Origin: Solimonas sp036405815 | Lineage (GTDB): Bacteria; Pseudomonadota; Gammaproteobacteria; Nevskiales; Nevskiaceae | Assembly (NCBI GenBank): GCA_036405815.1 | Contig: DASWWX010000063.1 | Coordinates: 62,001 to 126,000, forward strand | Length of the DNA stretch: 64,000 bases | Direction: 5' to 3' | Part shown: positions 1 to 12,043 of the stretch, in pieces | How positions within the stretch are numbered: position 1 is the first letter of the stretch | How the letters are laid out: each line of letters begins with the position of its first letter | Position numbers and translations under genes: made by a program | Notes under the pieces: model-generated | The model's database searches: none | The model's input: only the letters and a program-made list of their open reading frames with translations | Told to the model about the DNA's origin: nothing

Positions 1-362
1 AGGCGCTGCAGGCGCTGCAGCGGCCTGACCGCGCGCTCGCGGAAATCCTGCGCGTCGGTCGCACCGGCATCGTCACCTTCCCCAACTTCGGCCATTGGCG
101 CGTGCGCGCGGCGCTGGCCACCGGCCGCATGCCGGTGACGCCGGCACTGCCGGAGCGCTGGTACGACACCCCGAACATCCACCTGTGCACCGTGCAGGAC
201 TTCGAAGCGCTGTGCCGGCAATCCGGCTGGAGCATCGCCGACCGGCGCCTGCTCGATCGCTCGCACCGCGAGGGCCTGCGCATCCGCATGGCGCCCAATC
301 TGTTCAGCGAGATCGCTCTGTACATGCTCAAGGCACCGCGTGTGGCCGGCGTGACCACATGA
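1..362 (+). CDS. metW: MetW, methionine biosynthesis protein (C-terminal part)
   Basis: The gene enters from the left edge; the reading frame begins at base 3 and about 119 residues are visible. The segment contains FPNFGHW and WYDTPNIHLCT, both typical of the C-terminal half of MetW, a class I SAM-methyltransferase-like protein. MetW works with the homoserine acyltransferase MetX in methionine synthesis. metX would be expected just upstream, outside the window. The stop codon (360-362) overlaps the ATG of the next gene as ATGA, so the two are probably translationally coupled. The family call is secure; the N-terminal SAM-binding region cannot be checked. Confidence 0.93.
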   Translation, partial: ALQALQRPDRALAEILRVGRTGIVTFPNFGHWRVRAALATGRMPVTPALPERWYDTPNIHLCTVQDFEALCRQSGWSIADRRLLDRSHREGLRIRMAPNLFSEIALYMLKAPRVAGVTT

Positions 363-811
363 TTGGCCGGACGATCAAGAGACTGCCGTTGCTGGGCGCT
401 TTGCTCCTGCTGCTGAGCCTGCCCCTGCGCGCCGAGCAGTTCGTCGACCAGGGCGAATATCGTGTGCACTACAGCGCGATCAACAGCACGCTGCTGACGC
501 CAGAGGTCGCGCGCCGCTTCAATGTCACGCGCACGCGTGGCCAGGCATTGCTGGTACTGAACGCACAGCAGCGCGACGGCGAAGGGCGTTATCAGCCGGT
601 CGCCGCCGTCGCCGAAGGTCGTGCGCGCAGCCTGATCGGCCACGTGGAGAAGCTGAAGCTGCGCCCGGTGCGCGAAGGCGACGTCCACTACGTGATGGCG
701 GCATTCCAGATTCTCGATGCCGAATTCCTGACCCTGGAACTGACCGTGCGACCGGACGGCACGTCCGCGACGATCCCGCTGAAATTCCAGCAGCAGTTCT
801 ATCGGGACTGA
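359..811 (+). CDS. DUF4426 family exported protein
   Basis: A 150-residue protein whose ATG overlaps the metW stop codon. Residues 1 to about 23 form a signal peptide (basic start, a run of leucines, then LRAE), so the product is probably periplasmic. The rest is a compact, beta-rich domain with the DUF4426 pattern, including a GQALLVLN strand near residues 59-66. Genes of this family are commonly found after metW in gammaproteobacteria, often just before rdgB. No catalytic residues are apparent and the molecular role is unknown. Coupling to metW suggests co-expression, but a role in methionine metabolism is not shown. Confidence 0.85.
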   Translation: MIGRTIKRLPLLGALLLLLSLPLRAEQFVDQGEYRVHYSAINSTLLTPEVARRFNVTRTRGQALLVLNAQQRDGEGRYQPVAAVAEGRARSLIGHVEKLKLRPVREGDVHYVMAAFQILDAEFLTLELTVRPDGTSATIPLKFQQQFYRD

Positions 812-930
812 GTCCAGCCGAACGGCTCGGACCGTCGCATCACGCGGTTTGCCTTGCAGCTCCGGCGACCACCGCCCCACGAGCGCGCTCCTGCCCTCAT
901 CGCCTCGGTCGGCTGTAGCCGCTTCCGGCC

Positions 931-1875
931 TCAGCGCGACGGCGCGCGAGCGATACCCGGCGGCGTCACCGCCGGTGCATTGGCGTGGATCAGGATCTCG
1001 CCGATACGGCGATCCTTCTGGGTCCAAAGCTCCACGATCCAGCGCTGGAACGCCGCGCGGAATTCAGGGTCTTCCTCGTAATTGCCGCCGACCAGTTCCA
1101 GCGGCAGCTTGATCGCGCGGATCTCGACGACGACACGACGCATGCGACCGCAGAGGAAATCCCAGAAGCCGACCGCGCCGTCCGGGTAGACGATCGTCAC
1201 ATCGAGCAGGGCGTCGAGCCGGTCTTCCATCGCCGACAGCGCGAATGCGAAACCGCCGGACTTCGGCTTCAGCAGATGCTGATACGGCGACTTCTGCGCG
1301 AGCTGCTTGGCCTTGGTGAAGCGCGTGCCTTCGAGGAAGTTGAGAATCAGCACCGGCTGCGTGCGGTATTTCTCGCAAGCCTTGCGCGTGGTTTCCAGAT
1401 CCTTGCCCTTGAGCTGCGGGTTCTTCTCGATCTGCTCACGCGTGTAGCGCTTCATGAAGGGGTAATCCAGGCCCCACCACGCGAGCCCCAGAATCGGCAC
1501 CCAGATCAATTCCTGCTTGAGGAAGAACTTGAAGAACGGCGCCTTGCGGCCAAACGCCGCCATCAACACGAAGATGTCGTTCCAGGTCTGGTGATTGCAG
1601 CAGACCAGGTACTTGCCGCGCGGGTCCAGCGGCGTGTGGATGCGCACGTCCCATTCGATGCGCATCGTCAGCCACGACAGACCGACATTGCACATCGCCC
1701 AGTTCTGCGCGAGCCAGGCCGCCAGCCGCGACACCGCATCGCGTGCGGCGCCCCTGGGCGCGAGCAGCTTGAGGATGAAGGTGGCGTAGACCAGAGTCGC
1801 CCACAGGATCGTGTTGGCGACGAGGAGCAGCGCGACGATCAGGCCGTGCAGCGGCGCCGGAAGACGGTGAAGCAT
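931..1875 (-). CDS. PlsC-like acyltransferase (YihG type)
   Basis: A 314-residue membrane-associated acyltransferase. A hydrophobic N-terminus (residues about 10-40) is followed by the HX4D catalytic motif NHQTWND (His95, Asp100) and a substrate-binding EGTR motif at 182-185. This layout is that of the 1-acylglycerol-3-phosphate O-acyltransferase superfamily. The spacing and the KRYTREQIEKNPQLKGKDL segment resemble the YihG branch. It probably acylates lysophospholipid at the inner membrane, but the exact acceptor cannot be read from sequence. It is convergent with the DUF4426 gene, with 119 bp between them and no strong terminator. Confidence 0.88.
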   Translation of the reverse strand: MLHRLPAPLHGLIVALLLVANTILWATLVYATFILKLLAPRGAARDAVSRLAAWLAQNWAMCNVGLSWLTMRIEWDVRIHTPLDPRGKYLVCCNHQTWNDIFVLMAAFGRKAPFFKFFLKQELIWVPILGLAWWGLDYPFMKRYTREQIEKNPQLKGKDLETTRKACEKYRTQPVLILNFLEGTRFTKAKQLAQKSPYQHLLKPKSGGFAFALSAMEDRLDALLDVTIVYPDGAVGFWDFLCGRMRRVVVEIRAIKLPLELVGGNYEEDPEFRAAFQRWIVELWTQKDRRIGEILIHANAPAVTPPGIARAPSR

Positions 1876-1961
1876 GCGGGTTCTTGGAATAAGCGGCAGC
1901 GAGAAACCCGAAGCTTAGCCGCCGCGCCCGCGATGCGACAGGGGGCGCAGCTGGCGCAGGC

Positions 1962-3587
1962 TCAACCCTGCGCGTCCGCCAGCACCAGGTCGGCCGCCTT
2001 TTCCGCAATCATCGTCGTCGGCGCGTTGGTGTTGCCGCCCACCAGCGTCGGCATGATCGACGCATCGACCACCCGCAGGCCGGACAGCCCATGCACGCGC
2101 AACTGCGGATCGACCACCGCCTCGGCGTCCACGCCCATCTTGCAGGTCCCGACCGGGTGATAGGTGGTCTCGGCGTGGCCCCGCACCCAATCTCGCAGTT
2201 CGGCTTCGGTCTGCACGGCGGGCCCCGGCTCCAGCTCCCATTGCGCATGCGGCGCGAACGCCGGTTGCGCCAGGATCTCGCGCGCCTTGCGGATGCCGGC
2301 CACCATCCGCGCCAGGTCGCGCTCGTCGTCCAGATGGTTCGGATCGATCGCTGGCGCACGCAGCGGATCGGCCGAGGCCAATCGCACCGTGCCACGCGAA
2401 CGCGGCCGCAGATCGCAGGTCATCACTGAATAGCCGTAATGCTTGAACAGCGGCCGCAGGTCGAGACCGTGGTAAGCATTGACCAGCGCGCCGAAGTGCA
2501 TCTGCAGATCGGGAATCGGCTCGGCCGGATCGGATTTCAGGAAGCCGCCGCATTCGGCGATGTTGCTGGTCAGCTCGCCACGGCGACCGAAGGCGTAACG
2601 CAGCAACGCCCACAGCGAACGGAAGAACGACGTGGGATGGAACGACAGACCCAACCGCGTCTTCGACTTCATCGATACGACGATGTCGAGATGGTCCTGC
2701 AAGTTGCCGCCGACGCCGGGTAGCTCGTGCACCGGCAACACGCCATGCTCGCGCAGATGCGCCGCCGGGCCGACACCGGACAACAGCAGCAGATGCGGCG
2801 AGCCGATCGCGCCGGCGCAGAGAATCACTTCGCGGCGCGCCCGCACCTCGCGATATACGCCGTCGGAGAAGTAGCGCACCGCGACGGCGCGCTTGCCCTC
2901 GAACAGCAGCTTGGTCGCCTGCGCCTCGCTGACGATGTCGAGATTGGCCCGCCCCTCGGCCGGACGAAGGTACGCCCGCGCATTGCTGCACCGCTCACCG
3001 TCCTTGTGCGCCACATGGTAGTGACCGAAACCCTCCTGCTGCGCGCCGTTGAAGTCCGTGGTCTGCGGATGACCGGCCTCGCGCGCCGCCTGCAAAAACA
3101 CTGCTGACAGCGGATTGTCGTGCCGGCGCACGGTCGCGTTCAGCGGCCCGCCGACACCGTGATAATCGTCGGCACCGGGCTCGAAGTTCTCGAGCTTCTT
3201 GAAGTACGGCAGTACCTCGTCATAGGACCATCCCGGGTTACCGAGCGAGGCCCAATGGTCGTAATCCCAGCGATGGCCGCGGATGTAGACCTGCGCATTG
3301 ATCGACGAACTGCCGCCGAGCGTGCGCCCGCGCGGCCAGTACAGCGCACGCTGGTGCAGGCGTTGCTGCGGTACGGTCCAGAACTGCCAGTTGTAGGTGC
3401 CGGCACGCATCAGCGGCACGACGCCCGCCGGCATGCGGATCATCGGACTGTGGTCCGGTGGACCGGCTTCGAGCAGGCAGACACGATGGCGGCCGCTGGC
3501 ACTGAGGCGATTGGCCATGACGCAGCCCGCCGATCCGCCACCGACGATCACGTAGTCGTATCCCTGCTCCGCCTGCCGTACCGACAT
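1962..3587 (-). CDS. GMC family FAD-dependent oxidoreductase
   Basis: A 541-residue flavoprotein. The N-terminal dinucleotide-binding motif VIVGGGSAGC (residues 13-22) binds the FAD adenosine. GRTLGGSSSINAQVYIRG is the GMC signature. The C-terminal YHPVGTCKMG and GGNTNAPTTMIAEKA segments carry the His/Asn catalytic pair. It is close to the choline dehydrogenase/AlkJ-type alcohol dehydrogenases that oxidise primary alcohols to aldehydes; the substrate is not determinable. I start at ATG 3587 because FAD-binding folds of this family begin about 10 residues before GGGSAG. An upstream in-frame ATG at 3647 would overlap the divergent gene. Only 52 bp separate it from the GspE-like gene. Confidence 0.92.
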   Translation of the reverse strand: MSVRQAEQGYDYVIVGGGSAGCVMANRLSASGRHRVCLLEAGPPDHSPMIRMPAGVVPLMRAGTYNWQFWTVPQQRLHQRALYWPRGRTLGGSSSINAQVYIRGHRWDYDHWASLGNPGWSYDEVLPYFKKLENFEPGADDYHGVGGPLNATVRRHDNPLSAVFLQAAREAGHPQTTDFNGAQQEGFGHYHVAHKDGERCSNARAYLRPAEGRANLDIVSEAQATKLLFEGKRAVAVRYFSDGVYREVRARREVILCAGAIGSPHLLLLSGVGPAAHLREHGVLPVHELPGVGGNLQDHLDIVVSMKSKTRLGLSFHPTSFFRSLWALLRYAFGRRGELTSNIAECGGFLKSDPAEPIPDLQMHFGALVNAYHGLDLRPLFKHYGYSVMTCDLRPRSRGTVRLASADPLRAPAIDPNHLDDERDLARMVAGIRKAREILAQPAFAPHAQWELEPGPAVQTEAELRDWVRGHAETTYHPVGTCKMGVDAEAVVDPQLRVHGLSGLRVVDASIMPTLVGGNTNAPTTMIAEKAADLVLADAQG

Positions 3588-3639
3588 CGCGCCCCCGCCT
3601 TGCGACCCTGGACTGGGCTGCGATGCTAACGTAGCGACC

Positions 3640-5424
<1,785 letters not shown>

Positions 5425-5461
5425 ACCGCGCTCGCGTTCAGGAAACCTGCCGCGAGAGCCT

Positions 5462-5489
5462 CTTGAAAGGCCCGGGGGCAACCCTATCT
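5462..5489 (+). promoter_or_regulatory. sigma32-type heat-shock promoter of hsp20
   Basis: CTTGAAA (5462-5468) matches the sigma32 -35 consensus exactly. After 13 bases comes CCCTATCT (5482-5489), one base off the CCCCATNT -10. The predicted start is near 5495, giving a leader of about 42 bases with a small GCCGC/GCGGC hairpin (5500-5514) that does not cover the AGGAG ribosome site. The downstream gene is a small heat-shock protein, which supports the call. Confidence 0.78.
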
Positions 5490-5536
5490 ACGAAGCATCG
5501 CCGCGGCACGCGGCTTTACGTAGAAAGGAGCCCCAC

Positions 5537-5968
5537 ATGAGCCTCATCCAGTACCAACCCTGGGCACTCCACCGCGAGCTGCTCAACGAGTTCACCCGCG
5601 CCTTCGAGCGCAGCAACGACGCCTCCAGCGCCGCCACCGCCGACTGGTCGCCGGCCGTCGACATCGAGGAATACGCCGACAAGTTCGTGCTCTACGCCGA
5701 CGTCCCCGGCATCGACCCGGCCAGCATCGAGGTCACGCTCGAAAAAGGCGTGCTGACGCTGTCCGGCGCGCGCGAACAGGCGGTCGAACAGGCCGGCCTC
5801 GAACGCAAGCGCAGCGAGCGCGCCAACGGCAAGTTCCTGCGCCGCTTCGTGCTGCCGGACACCGCCGATTCCGACGCGGTCTCGGCCAGCGGCAAGCACG
5901 GCGTGCTGCAGATCGTGATCCCCAAGCGCGCCCAGGCGCAGCCGCGCAAGATCGCGGTTACCCACTGA
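5537..5968 (+). CDS. Hsp20/alpha-crystallin small heat-shock protein
   Basis: A 143-residue ATP-independent holdase. The alpha-crystallin domain spans about residues 38-130 (WSPAVDIEEYADKFVLYADVPG at its start, GVLTLSG in the middle). The C-terminal IVIPK supplies the I-x-I-like tail motif used for oligomerisation. It starts MSLIQYQPW, typical of bacterial Hsp20, and has an AGGAG site 9 bases upstream. A sigma32-type promoter lies at 5462-5489. A terminator follows, and the next gene on the same strand encodes a DnaJ-like protein, so this is a small proteostasis cluster. Confidence 0.95.
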   Translation: MSLIQYQPWALHRELLNEFTRAFERSNDASSAATADWSPAVDIEEYADKFVLYADVPGIDPASIEVTLEKGVLTLSGAREQAVEQAGLERKRSERANGKFLRRFVLPDTADSDAVSASGKHGVLQIVIPKRAQAQPRKIAVTH

Positions 5969-5998
5969 TTCGCGCCGGCTGTCGGCTGTTGTGGCAAG

Positions 5999-6027
5999 GC
6001 GGGGCGCATCGGCGCCCCGCTTTTGTT
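5999..6027 (+). terminator. Intrinsic terminator after hsp20
   Basis: An 8-bp GC stem, GCGGGGCG (5999-6006) with CGCCCCGC (6013-6020), has a 6-base loop and is followed by TTTTGTTT. It lies between hsp20 and the DnaJ-like gene and may only partly separate them. Confidence 0.85.
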
Positions 6028-6060
6028 TAGAGTGCGCTCCTCATCCGCAGGCTTTCGAAC

Positions 6061-6966
6061 ATGGAGTACAAGGACTACTACAAGATTCTCGGCGTGCCGC
6101 GCTCGGCGAGCGCGGACGAGATCAAGCGCGCGTTCCGCAAGCTCGCCCGCGAGTACCACCCGGACAAGAACAAGGCCAAGGGCGCGGAAGAGAAGTTCAA
6201 GGAGGTCAACGAGGCCAACGAGGTGCTCGGCGACGCCGAGAAGCGCAAGGCCTACGACGCACTCGGCGCCAACTGGAAATCTGGACAGAACTTCCAGCCG
6301 CCCCCCGGCTGGGGCGGTGGCGGCTTCGGCCGTGCGCGCGGTGGCGCCGGCGCGGGCTTCGGGGGCGGCGGCAACTTTTCCGATTTCTTCTCGCACCTGT
6401 TCGGCGGTGCCGGCATGGGTGCCGGCGGCATGGGCGGCGGCTTCGGCGGTTTCGACATGCCGGAAGCCGAGGCCCCGCCCTCGCGTGCGCGCCTGAGCAT
6501 CGCGCTGGAAGACTCCTACAACGGCAGCCAGCGCCAGATCAGCGTCGGCGGCCGCTCACTGAGCGTGCGCATCCCCAAGGGCATCACGGCCGGCCAGAAC
6601 ATCCGCCTGGCCGAACAAGGCAACCACGGTGGCGACCTGCTGCTGGAAGTCGAGTTTGCACCGCATCCGAAGTTCGAGGCCGAAGGCCGCGACGTCTATC
6701 ACGTGTTGAAGATCGCCCCCTGGGAAGCCGCGCTCGGCGCCAAGGTGCCGGTGCCCACCTTGGGCGGCGACGTTGAACTGGCCTTGCCGGTCGGCAGCCA
6801 GAGCGGACGCAAGATGCGCCTCAAGGGCCGCGGCCTGCCCGGCCACACGCCGGGCGACCAGTTCGTGACCTTGCAGGTCGTCGCGCCGCCCGCCGCGAGC
6901 GACGAACAGCGCGCCGCCTACGAGGCACTGCGTGAACGTTTTCCGGATTTCAATCCGCGAAGTTGA
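6061..6966 (+). CDS. CbpA-like DnaJ co-chaperone (no zinc finger)
   Basis: A 301-residue class B J-protein. An N-terminal J domain (residues 4-70) contains the HPD motif at 33-35, which stimulates DnaK ATPase. A Gly/Phe-rich linker with many GGGGF and GGMGGG runs spans about 82-140. Two C-terminal substrate-binding beta domains occupy about 147-290. No CXXCXGXG repeats are present, so it is a CbpA-type rather than true DnaJ protein. CbpA homologues bind curved DNA and assist DnaK. It sits 92 bp after hsp20, behind a terminator. Confidence 0.93.
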   Translation: MEYKDYYKILGVPRSASADEIKRAFRKLAREYHPDKNKAKGAEEKFKEVNEANEVLGDAEKRKAYDALGANWKSGQNFQPPPGWGGGGFGRARGGAGAGFGGGGNFSDFFSHLFGGAGMGAGGMGGGFGGFDMPEAEAPPSRARLSIALEDSYNGSQRQISVGGRSLSVRIPKGITAGQNIRLAEQGNHGGDLLLEVEFAPHPKFEAEGRDVYHVLKIAPWEAALGAKVPVPTLGGDVELALPVGSQSGRKMRLKGRGLPGHTPGDQFVTLQVVAPPAASDEQRAAYEALRERFPDFNPRS

Positions 6967-7021
6967 GCGACCGCTACAGATTCAAATCCCGCCCCCGCTC
7001 CCCGTTAGACGGCGGCAATCC

Positions 7022-7060
7022 AAAACCAGAACGCCCCGCATTGCGGGGCGTTCTGGTTTG
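7022..7060. terminator. Bidirectional terminator between the DnaJ-like gene and fbp
   Basis: A perfect 17-bp stem (7023-7039 with 7043-7059) has a 3-base loop ATT. The outer part is AT-rich (AAACC/GGTTT), giving short U-tracts on both strands. It lies between convergent genes and can serve both. Confidence 0.88.
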
Positions 7061-7071
7061 CAGCAGCAGCC

Positions 7072-8076
7072 TTACTGCGCTTCGCGGTGGTACCGCGTCG
7101 CGACTTCGACCTCGTTCTTCGAACCCAGGAACACCGCCACGCGCTGGTGCAGTTGGGTGGGCTGGATGTCGAGAATGCGCTGCGTGCCGTCGGTGGCCGC
7201 GCCGCCGGCCTGCTCGACGATCAGGCCCATCGGATTGGCCTCGTACATCAGGCGCAGCTTGCCCGGCTTGTCCGGGTCCTTCTTGTCGCGCGGATAGATG
7301 AAGATGCCGCCACGCGTGAGGATGCGGTGCACGTCGGCGACCATCGAAGCCACCCAGCGCATGTTGAAATCCTTGCCGCGCGGACCGGTCTTGCCGGCGA
7401 GCAGCTCCTCCACGTACTTCTGCATCGGCGGATACCAATGCCGCACGTTGGACATGTTGATCGCGAATTCCTTGGTGTCTTCCGGAATCTTCATGTCGCG
7501 CTGGGTCAGGATGAAGCTGCCCTGCTCGCGATCCAGCGTGAAGGCGTGCACGCCGTGGCCGACCGTGAGCACCAGCATCGTGCTCGGGCCGTAGACGGTG
7601 TAACCGGCGGCGACCTGGGCGGTGCCGGGCTGCAGGAAATGCTCGGTTTCCGGATCGGTCACCCCATCCGGACAGCGCAGCACCGAAAAGATGGTGCCGA
7701 CGCTGATGTTGACGTCGATGTTGCTGGAACCATCCAGCGGATCGAACAACAGCAGGTAATTGCCCTTCGGATAGACGTTCGGGATCTTGCTCGGATGCTC
7801 CATCTCCTCGGACGCGCAGCCGGCCAGATGGCCGCCCCACTCGTTGGCCTCCAGCAGGATCTCGTTGGACAGCACGTCGAGCTTCTTCTGTGCCTCGCCC
7901 TGCACGTTGCCGGTGCCGGCGTCGCCCAGCACGCCGCCCAGCGCGCCCTTGTTCACCGCATGCGAGATCGTCTTGCAGGCACGCGCGACGACCTCGATCA
8001 GCAGGCGCAGATCGGCATTGATGCGACCGGCGCGCTGCTCCTCGATCAGGAAGCGGGTCAGGGCTATGGGTTTCAT
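7072..8076 (-). CDS. fbp: Class I fructose-1,6-bisphosphatase
   Basis: A 334-residue gluconeogenic enzyme that hydrolyses fructose-1,6-bisphosphate to fructose-6-phosphate. The metal-binding motif FDPLDGSSNI lies at 111-120. ASEEMEHP upstream supplies further metal ligands, and the C-terminal MYEANPMGLIVEQAGG matches the family signature that contacts substrate. Length equals the usual 330-340. It starts at MKPIALTRFL. It shares a bidirectional terminator with the DnaJ-like gene. The next gene upstream on the same strand (yaeQ) is 99 bp away, so a common transcript is possible but unproven. Confidence 0.97.
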   Translation of the reverse strand: MKPIALTRFLIEEQRAGRINADLRLLIEVVARACKTISHAVNKGALGGVLGDAGTGNVQGEAQKKLDVLSNEILLEANEWGGHLAGCASEEMEHPSKIPNVYPKGNYLLLFDPLDGSSNIDVNISVGTIFSVLRCPDGVTDPETEHFLQPGTAQVAAGYTVYGPSTMLVLTVGHGVHAFTLDREQGSFILTQRDMKIPEDTKEFAINMSNVRHWYPPMQKYVEELLAGKTGPRGKDFNMRWVASMVADVHRILTRGGIFIYPRDKKDPDKPGKLRLMYEANPMGLIVEQAGGAATDGTQRILDIQPTQLHQRVAVFLGSKNEVEVATRYHREAQ

Positions 8077-8175
8077 CGGACAGGCATTCCAGGCGGATAA
8101 GGACGCCGCATTGTGGCGGCTCCCGGCCGGATTGCAACACGCATTTGCGGGAGCGTTCGCAGAGGCGCCCGCCCG

Positions 8176-8715
8176 CTACTCGATGCGATGCGTCGCGATC
8201 GCGGTCTGGAAGTGCTGGCCGTCCAGTTCCAGATAAAGCTGCCGCTCGGTCACCGACAGCGACAGCGCGCTACGCCGCTCGATCCGCGGCGCCACGTCCT
8301 GCAGGAAGCCCTTGCCGAAATCGTAGACCGGAATCTCCTCGGCGCGATGAATCTTCTGGCCGCGATACAGCGCCAGCAACTGATGCGCCTCGCGATGCGT
8401 GTAGACCGCCGCGCGCCCCGCCAGCTTGCTGCCACGATGCAGACGCGCCGCATCCGGCATGCCGACCTCGATCCAGGCCGTGACGCGACCGGTCAGATCG
8501 CGCACCAGCACCGCCGGCTCATCGACCGCAGCCACCCCCTCGGTCAGCACCACGCCTTCCTGGAACTCCAGTGCGTAAGCCAACACCCGCGCCAGCATGA
8601 ACTCGGCGGTCTCGGACGGCTGCCGCGCCACCCGCAGGTCAAAGCTTTCGTAGACCCCGCGATCGATGTCGGAGATCTGCAGAGACAAGGTGTGAACGGT
8701 CGCGGTCTGGGCCAT
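8176..8715 (-). CDS. yaeQ: YaeQ family protein
   Basis: A 179-residue cytoplasmic protein. The features expected of YaeQ are visible: an opening TVHTLSLQISDIDRGVYES, the RQPSETAEFMLARVLAYAL segment near residues 30-50, and WIEVGMPDAARLHRGSK near 80-97. The fold is a restriction-endonuclease-like PD-(D/E)XK variant, known from YaeQ structures. A cellular function is not established; early links to RfaH suppression are weak. It lies 41 bp after the WYL regulator on the same strand, so the two may be co-transcribed. Confidence 0.92.
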   Translation of the reverse strand: MAQTATVHTLSLQISDIDRGVYESFDLRVARQPSETAEFMLARVLAYALEFQEGVVLTEGVAAVDEPAVLVRDLTGRVTAWIEVGMPDAARLHRGSKLAGRAAVYTHREAHQLLALYRGQKIHRAEEIPVYDFGKGFLQDVAPRIERRSALSLSVTERQLYLELDGQHFQTAIATHRIE

Positions 8716-8756
8716 AGGTCGCGCAGACTACACGAGCCACCACCGATGGCGCAGGC

Positions 8757-9713
8757 TCAACGTCGATACTGCGCCACCGCCTTTGATAGCCGCTCGGCCA
8801 CAGCGAGCCGCAGCTCCGGCGGCGCCACCACTTCGACCTCGTGGCCATACCGCAGCACATCGAGAATCAATTCCTCGTCGCGGTGATACGGCACGCTCAA
8901 TTCGTAGCTGCCGTCGGCGAGCCATGCGCCCTGCTGCTGCGGATGCCAGGTTTCAGCCGCGATCCAGCGCGCGCGTTCCGGCGTGAAGCGCAGGATCGCG
9001 GTCGCGGTGGGCGCGCCGGAGAAGATGCCGTAGGAACCGCCCAGCTCCTGCGTCAGGCGTTCAGCGGCGACATCCTGCGCGGCTTTATCCAGCGCTTCGG
9101 CGCTGCGCACACAGTCGACGGCGAAGGTGCGCAGGCCATTGGATTTGTGGCACCAGGCGTCGAGATACCAGTTGTCGCGGTAGTGGGTGAGCCGCTGCGG
9201 CGAGATTTCGCGTTCGGTGACTTGTTGTGTACCACGCGCTTCGTACTCGATACGCAGACGCTGGCGCTGCAGCACCGCGGCGGCCAGCACCGCGAAATGC
9301 TTGCCGGGCGAGCGCGCGGCAGCGCGCAGCAGGCGGATGCGATCGGCGTTGGCGGCTTTCAGGCCCTGTGATTTGAGGATCTGGTCGAGTCGTTCACGCA
9401 GCGGGTCGAGCGCGTCGTCGAGCAGGCCCGGCTGGAAGGTCGCCAATAGCTGTTGCAGCGTCAGCAAGCTCTGCAGCTCCTCAGAACTGAACCAGAAGCC
9501 CGGCAGTTCGTAGGCCTCGTCGGTGTAGCGATAGCCGCGCGGCTCTCGCGAGGTTTCCAGCGGCGCACCCAGCACGTCGCGCAGGTAGGCCAGCACGCGC
9601 TTGGTGGTGGCGCGCGAGCAGTCGAGTTCTTCCATCACGCGCTCGAACGGCACCGGATAGCGTCGGCTCTTGAGCAGACGATGCAGGCGATAGACGTGCT
9701 CGAAGGATTTCAT
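8757..9713 (-). CDS. WYL-domain (YafY-type) transcriptional regulator
   Basis: A 318-residue DNA-binding protein. The N-terminus (residues about 4-60) is a helix-turn-helix of HTH_11/DeoR type (RLHRLLKSRRYPVPFERVM). The WYL domain follows at about 140-220 and includes HYRDNWYLDAWCH and LRTFAVDCV. A C-terminal WCX-like extension runs to the end. WYL domains sense small ligands or nucleic acids, and this architecture is common in stress regulators. The gene reads away from the PaaI thioesterase gene with 85 bp between starts. Its target is unknown. Confidence 0.9.
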   Translation of the reverse strand: MKSFEHVYRLHRLLKSRRYPVPFERVMEELDCSRATTKRVLAYLRDVLGAPLETSREPRGYRYTDEAYELPGFWFSSEELQSLLTLQQLLATFQPGLLDDALDPLRERLDQILKSQGLKAANADRIRLLRAAARSPGKHFAVLAAAVLQRQRLRIEYEARGTQQVTEREISPQRLTHYRDNWYLDAWCHKSNGLRTFAVDCVRSAEALDKAAQDVAAERLTQELGGSYGIFSGAPTATAILRFTPERARWIAAETWHPQQQGAWLADGSYELSVPYHRDEELILDVLRYGHEVEVVAPPELRLAVAERLSKAVAQYRR

Positions 9714-9798
9714 GGTCGATGCCGATGGTGGGCGAGGCGCGCTGCGGTCGCGTCGGATTTGCCGCTAGGCTAGCGCACCCTCACCTTCAGGACGACCC

Positions 9799-10254
9799 AT
9801 GCCCACGATCAATCCGGACTACGTCGAGCGCCTCAAACGTAGTGTCGAGACCGCCGCCTATCCGCACTTGCTCGGCTTCACGCTCGCCGAAATCGACTTC
9901 GATCGCTGCCGTATCGATCTGACGATCCGGCCGACGCACTTCCAGCCCTTCGGCATCATTCACGGCGGCGTGCTGGCGACCCTGATCGACACCGCAACAT
10001 TCTGGGCCGGCTTCCTGCGCCTGCCGGAAGACGCCGGCCTGGTGAATGTCGATCTCAAGCTCAACTACCTGAAGGCGGTGACTGGCGGCGAGCTGCGCGC
10101 CGAAGGCCGCTGCCTGCGTCCGGGCCGGCAGATCAGCTACACCGAAGCCTCGGTGCGCGACGCGAGCGGCGAACTCGTGGCGCACGGCACGTCGACGCTG
10201 ATGGCGCTGCCGGGCAAGGGCCTGAAGCTCGGCGCCGCGAAATTCCTCGACTGA
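9799..10254 (+). CDS. PaaI family hotdog-fold acyl-CoA thioesterase
   Basis: A 151-residue single-domain hotdog protein. The signature HGGVLATLIDTAT (residues about 54-66) contains the catalytic region of PaaI/YdiI-like thioesterases, and NVDLKLNYLKAV near 84-95 forms the next conserved strand. It should hydrolyse acyl-CoA thioesters in the cytoplasm; the natural acyl group is unknown. It is divergent from the WYL regulator, whose 85-bp intergenic region may hold a control site, though none stands out. It is convergent with groEL, with a terminator between. Confidence 0.92.
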   Translation: MPTINPDYVERLKRSVETAAYPHLLGFTLAEIDFDRCRIDLTIRPTHFQPFGIIHGGVLATLIDTATFWAGFLRLPEDAGLVNVDLKLNYLKAVTGGELRAEGRCLRPGRQISYTEASVRDASGELVAHGTSTLMALPGKGLKLGAAKFLD

Positions 10255-10287
10255 AAAACATCGGGGCGCCCGAAGGCGCCCCGATGT
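10254..10287 (-). terminator. groESL terminator with UUCG loop
   Basis: A perfect 13-bp stem (10258-10270 with 10275-10287). Read on the minus strand the loop is C-UUCG-G, an ultra-stable tetraloop, followed by a run of five T (plus-strand AAAAA at 10254-10258). It lies about 70 bases after the groEL stop. Confidence 0.9.
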
Positions 10288-10357
10288 ACAGCGAACTGCT
10301 GGTCTTGAGAAGCGGGGCCATGGATGGCCCCGGCTTGTCAGGACGGCAACGGGCTTC

Positions 10358-12013
<1,656 letters not shown>

Positions 12014-12043
12014 GTTCAGTTCCTCTCGAATTCGGGGTGCGGA

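Noticed and set aside
5490..5536. ROSE or fourU RNA thermometer in the hsp20 leader
   Set aside because: The leader has only a small GCCGC/GCGGC hairpin, and the AGGAG site is outside it. No U-rich anti-SD segment is present.
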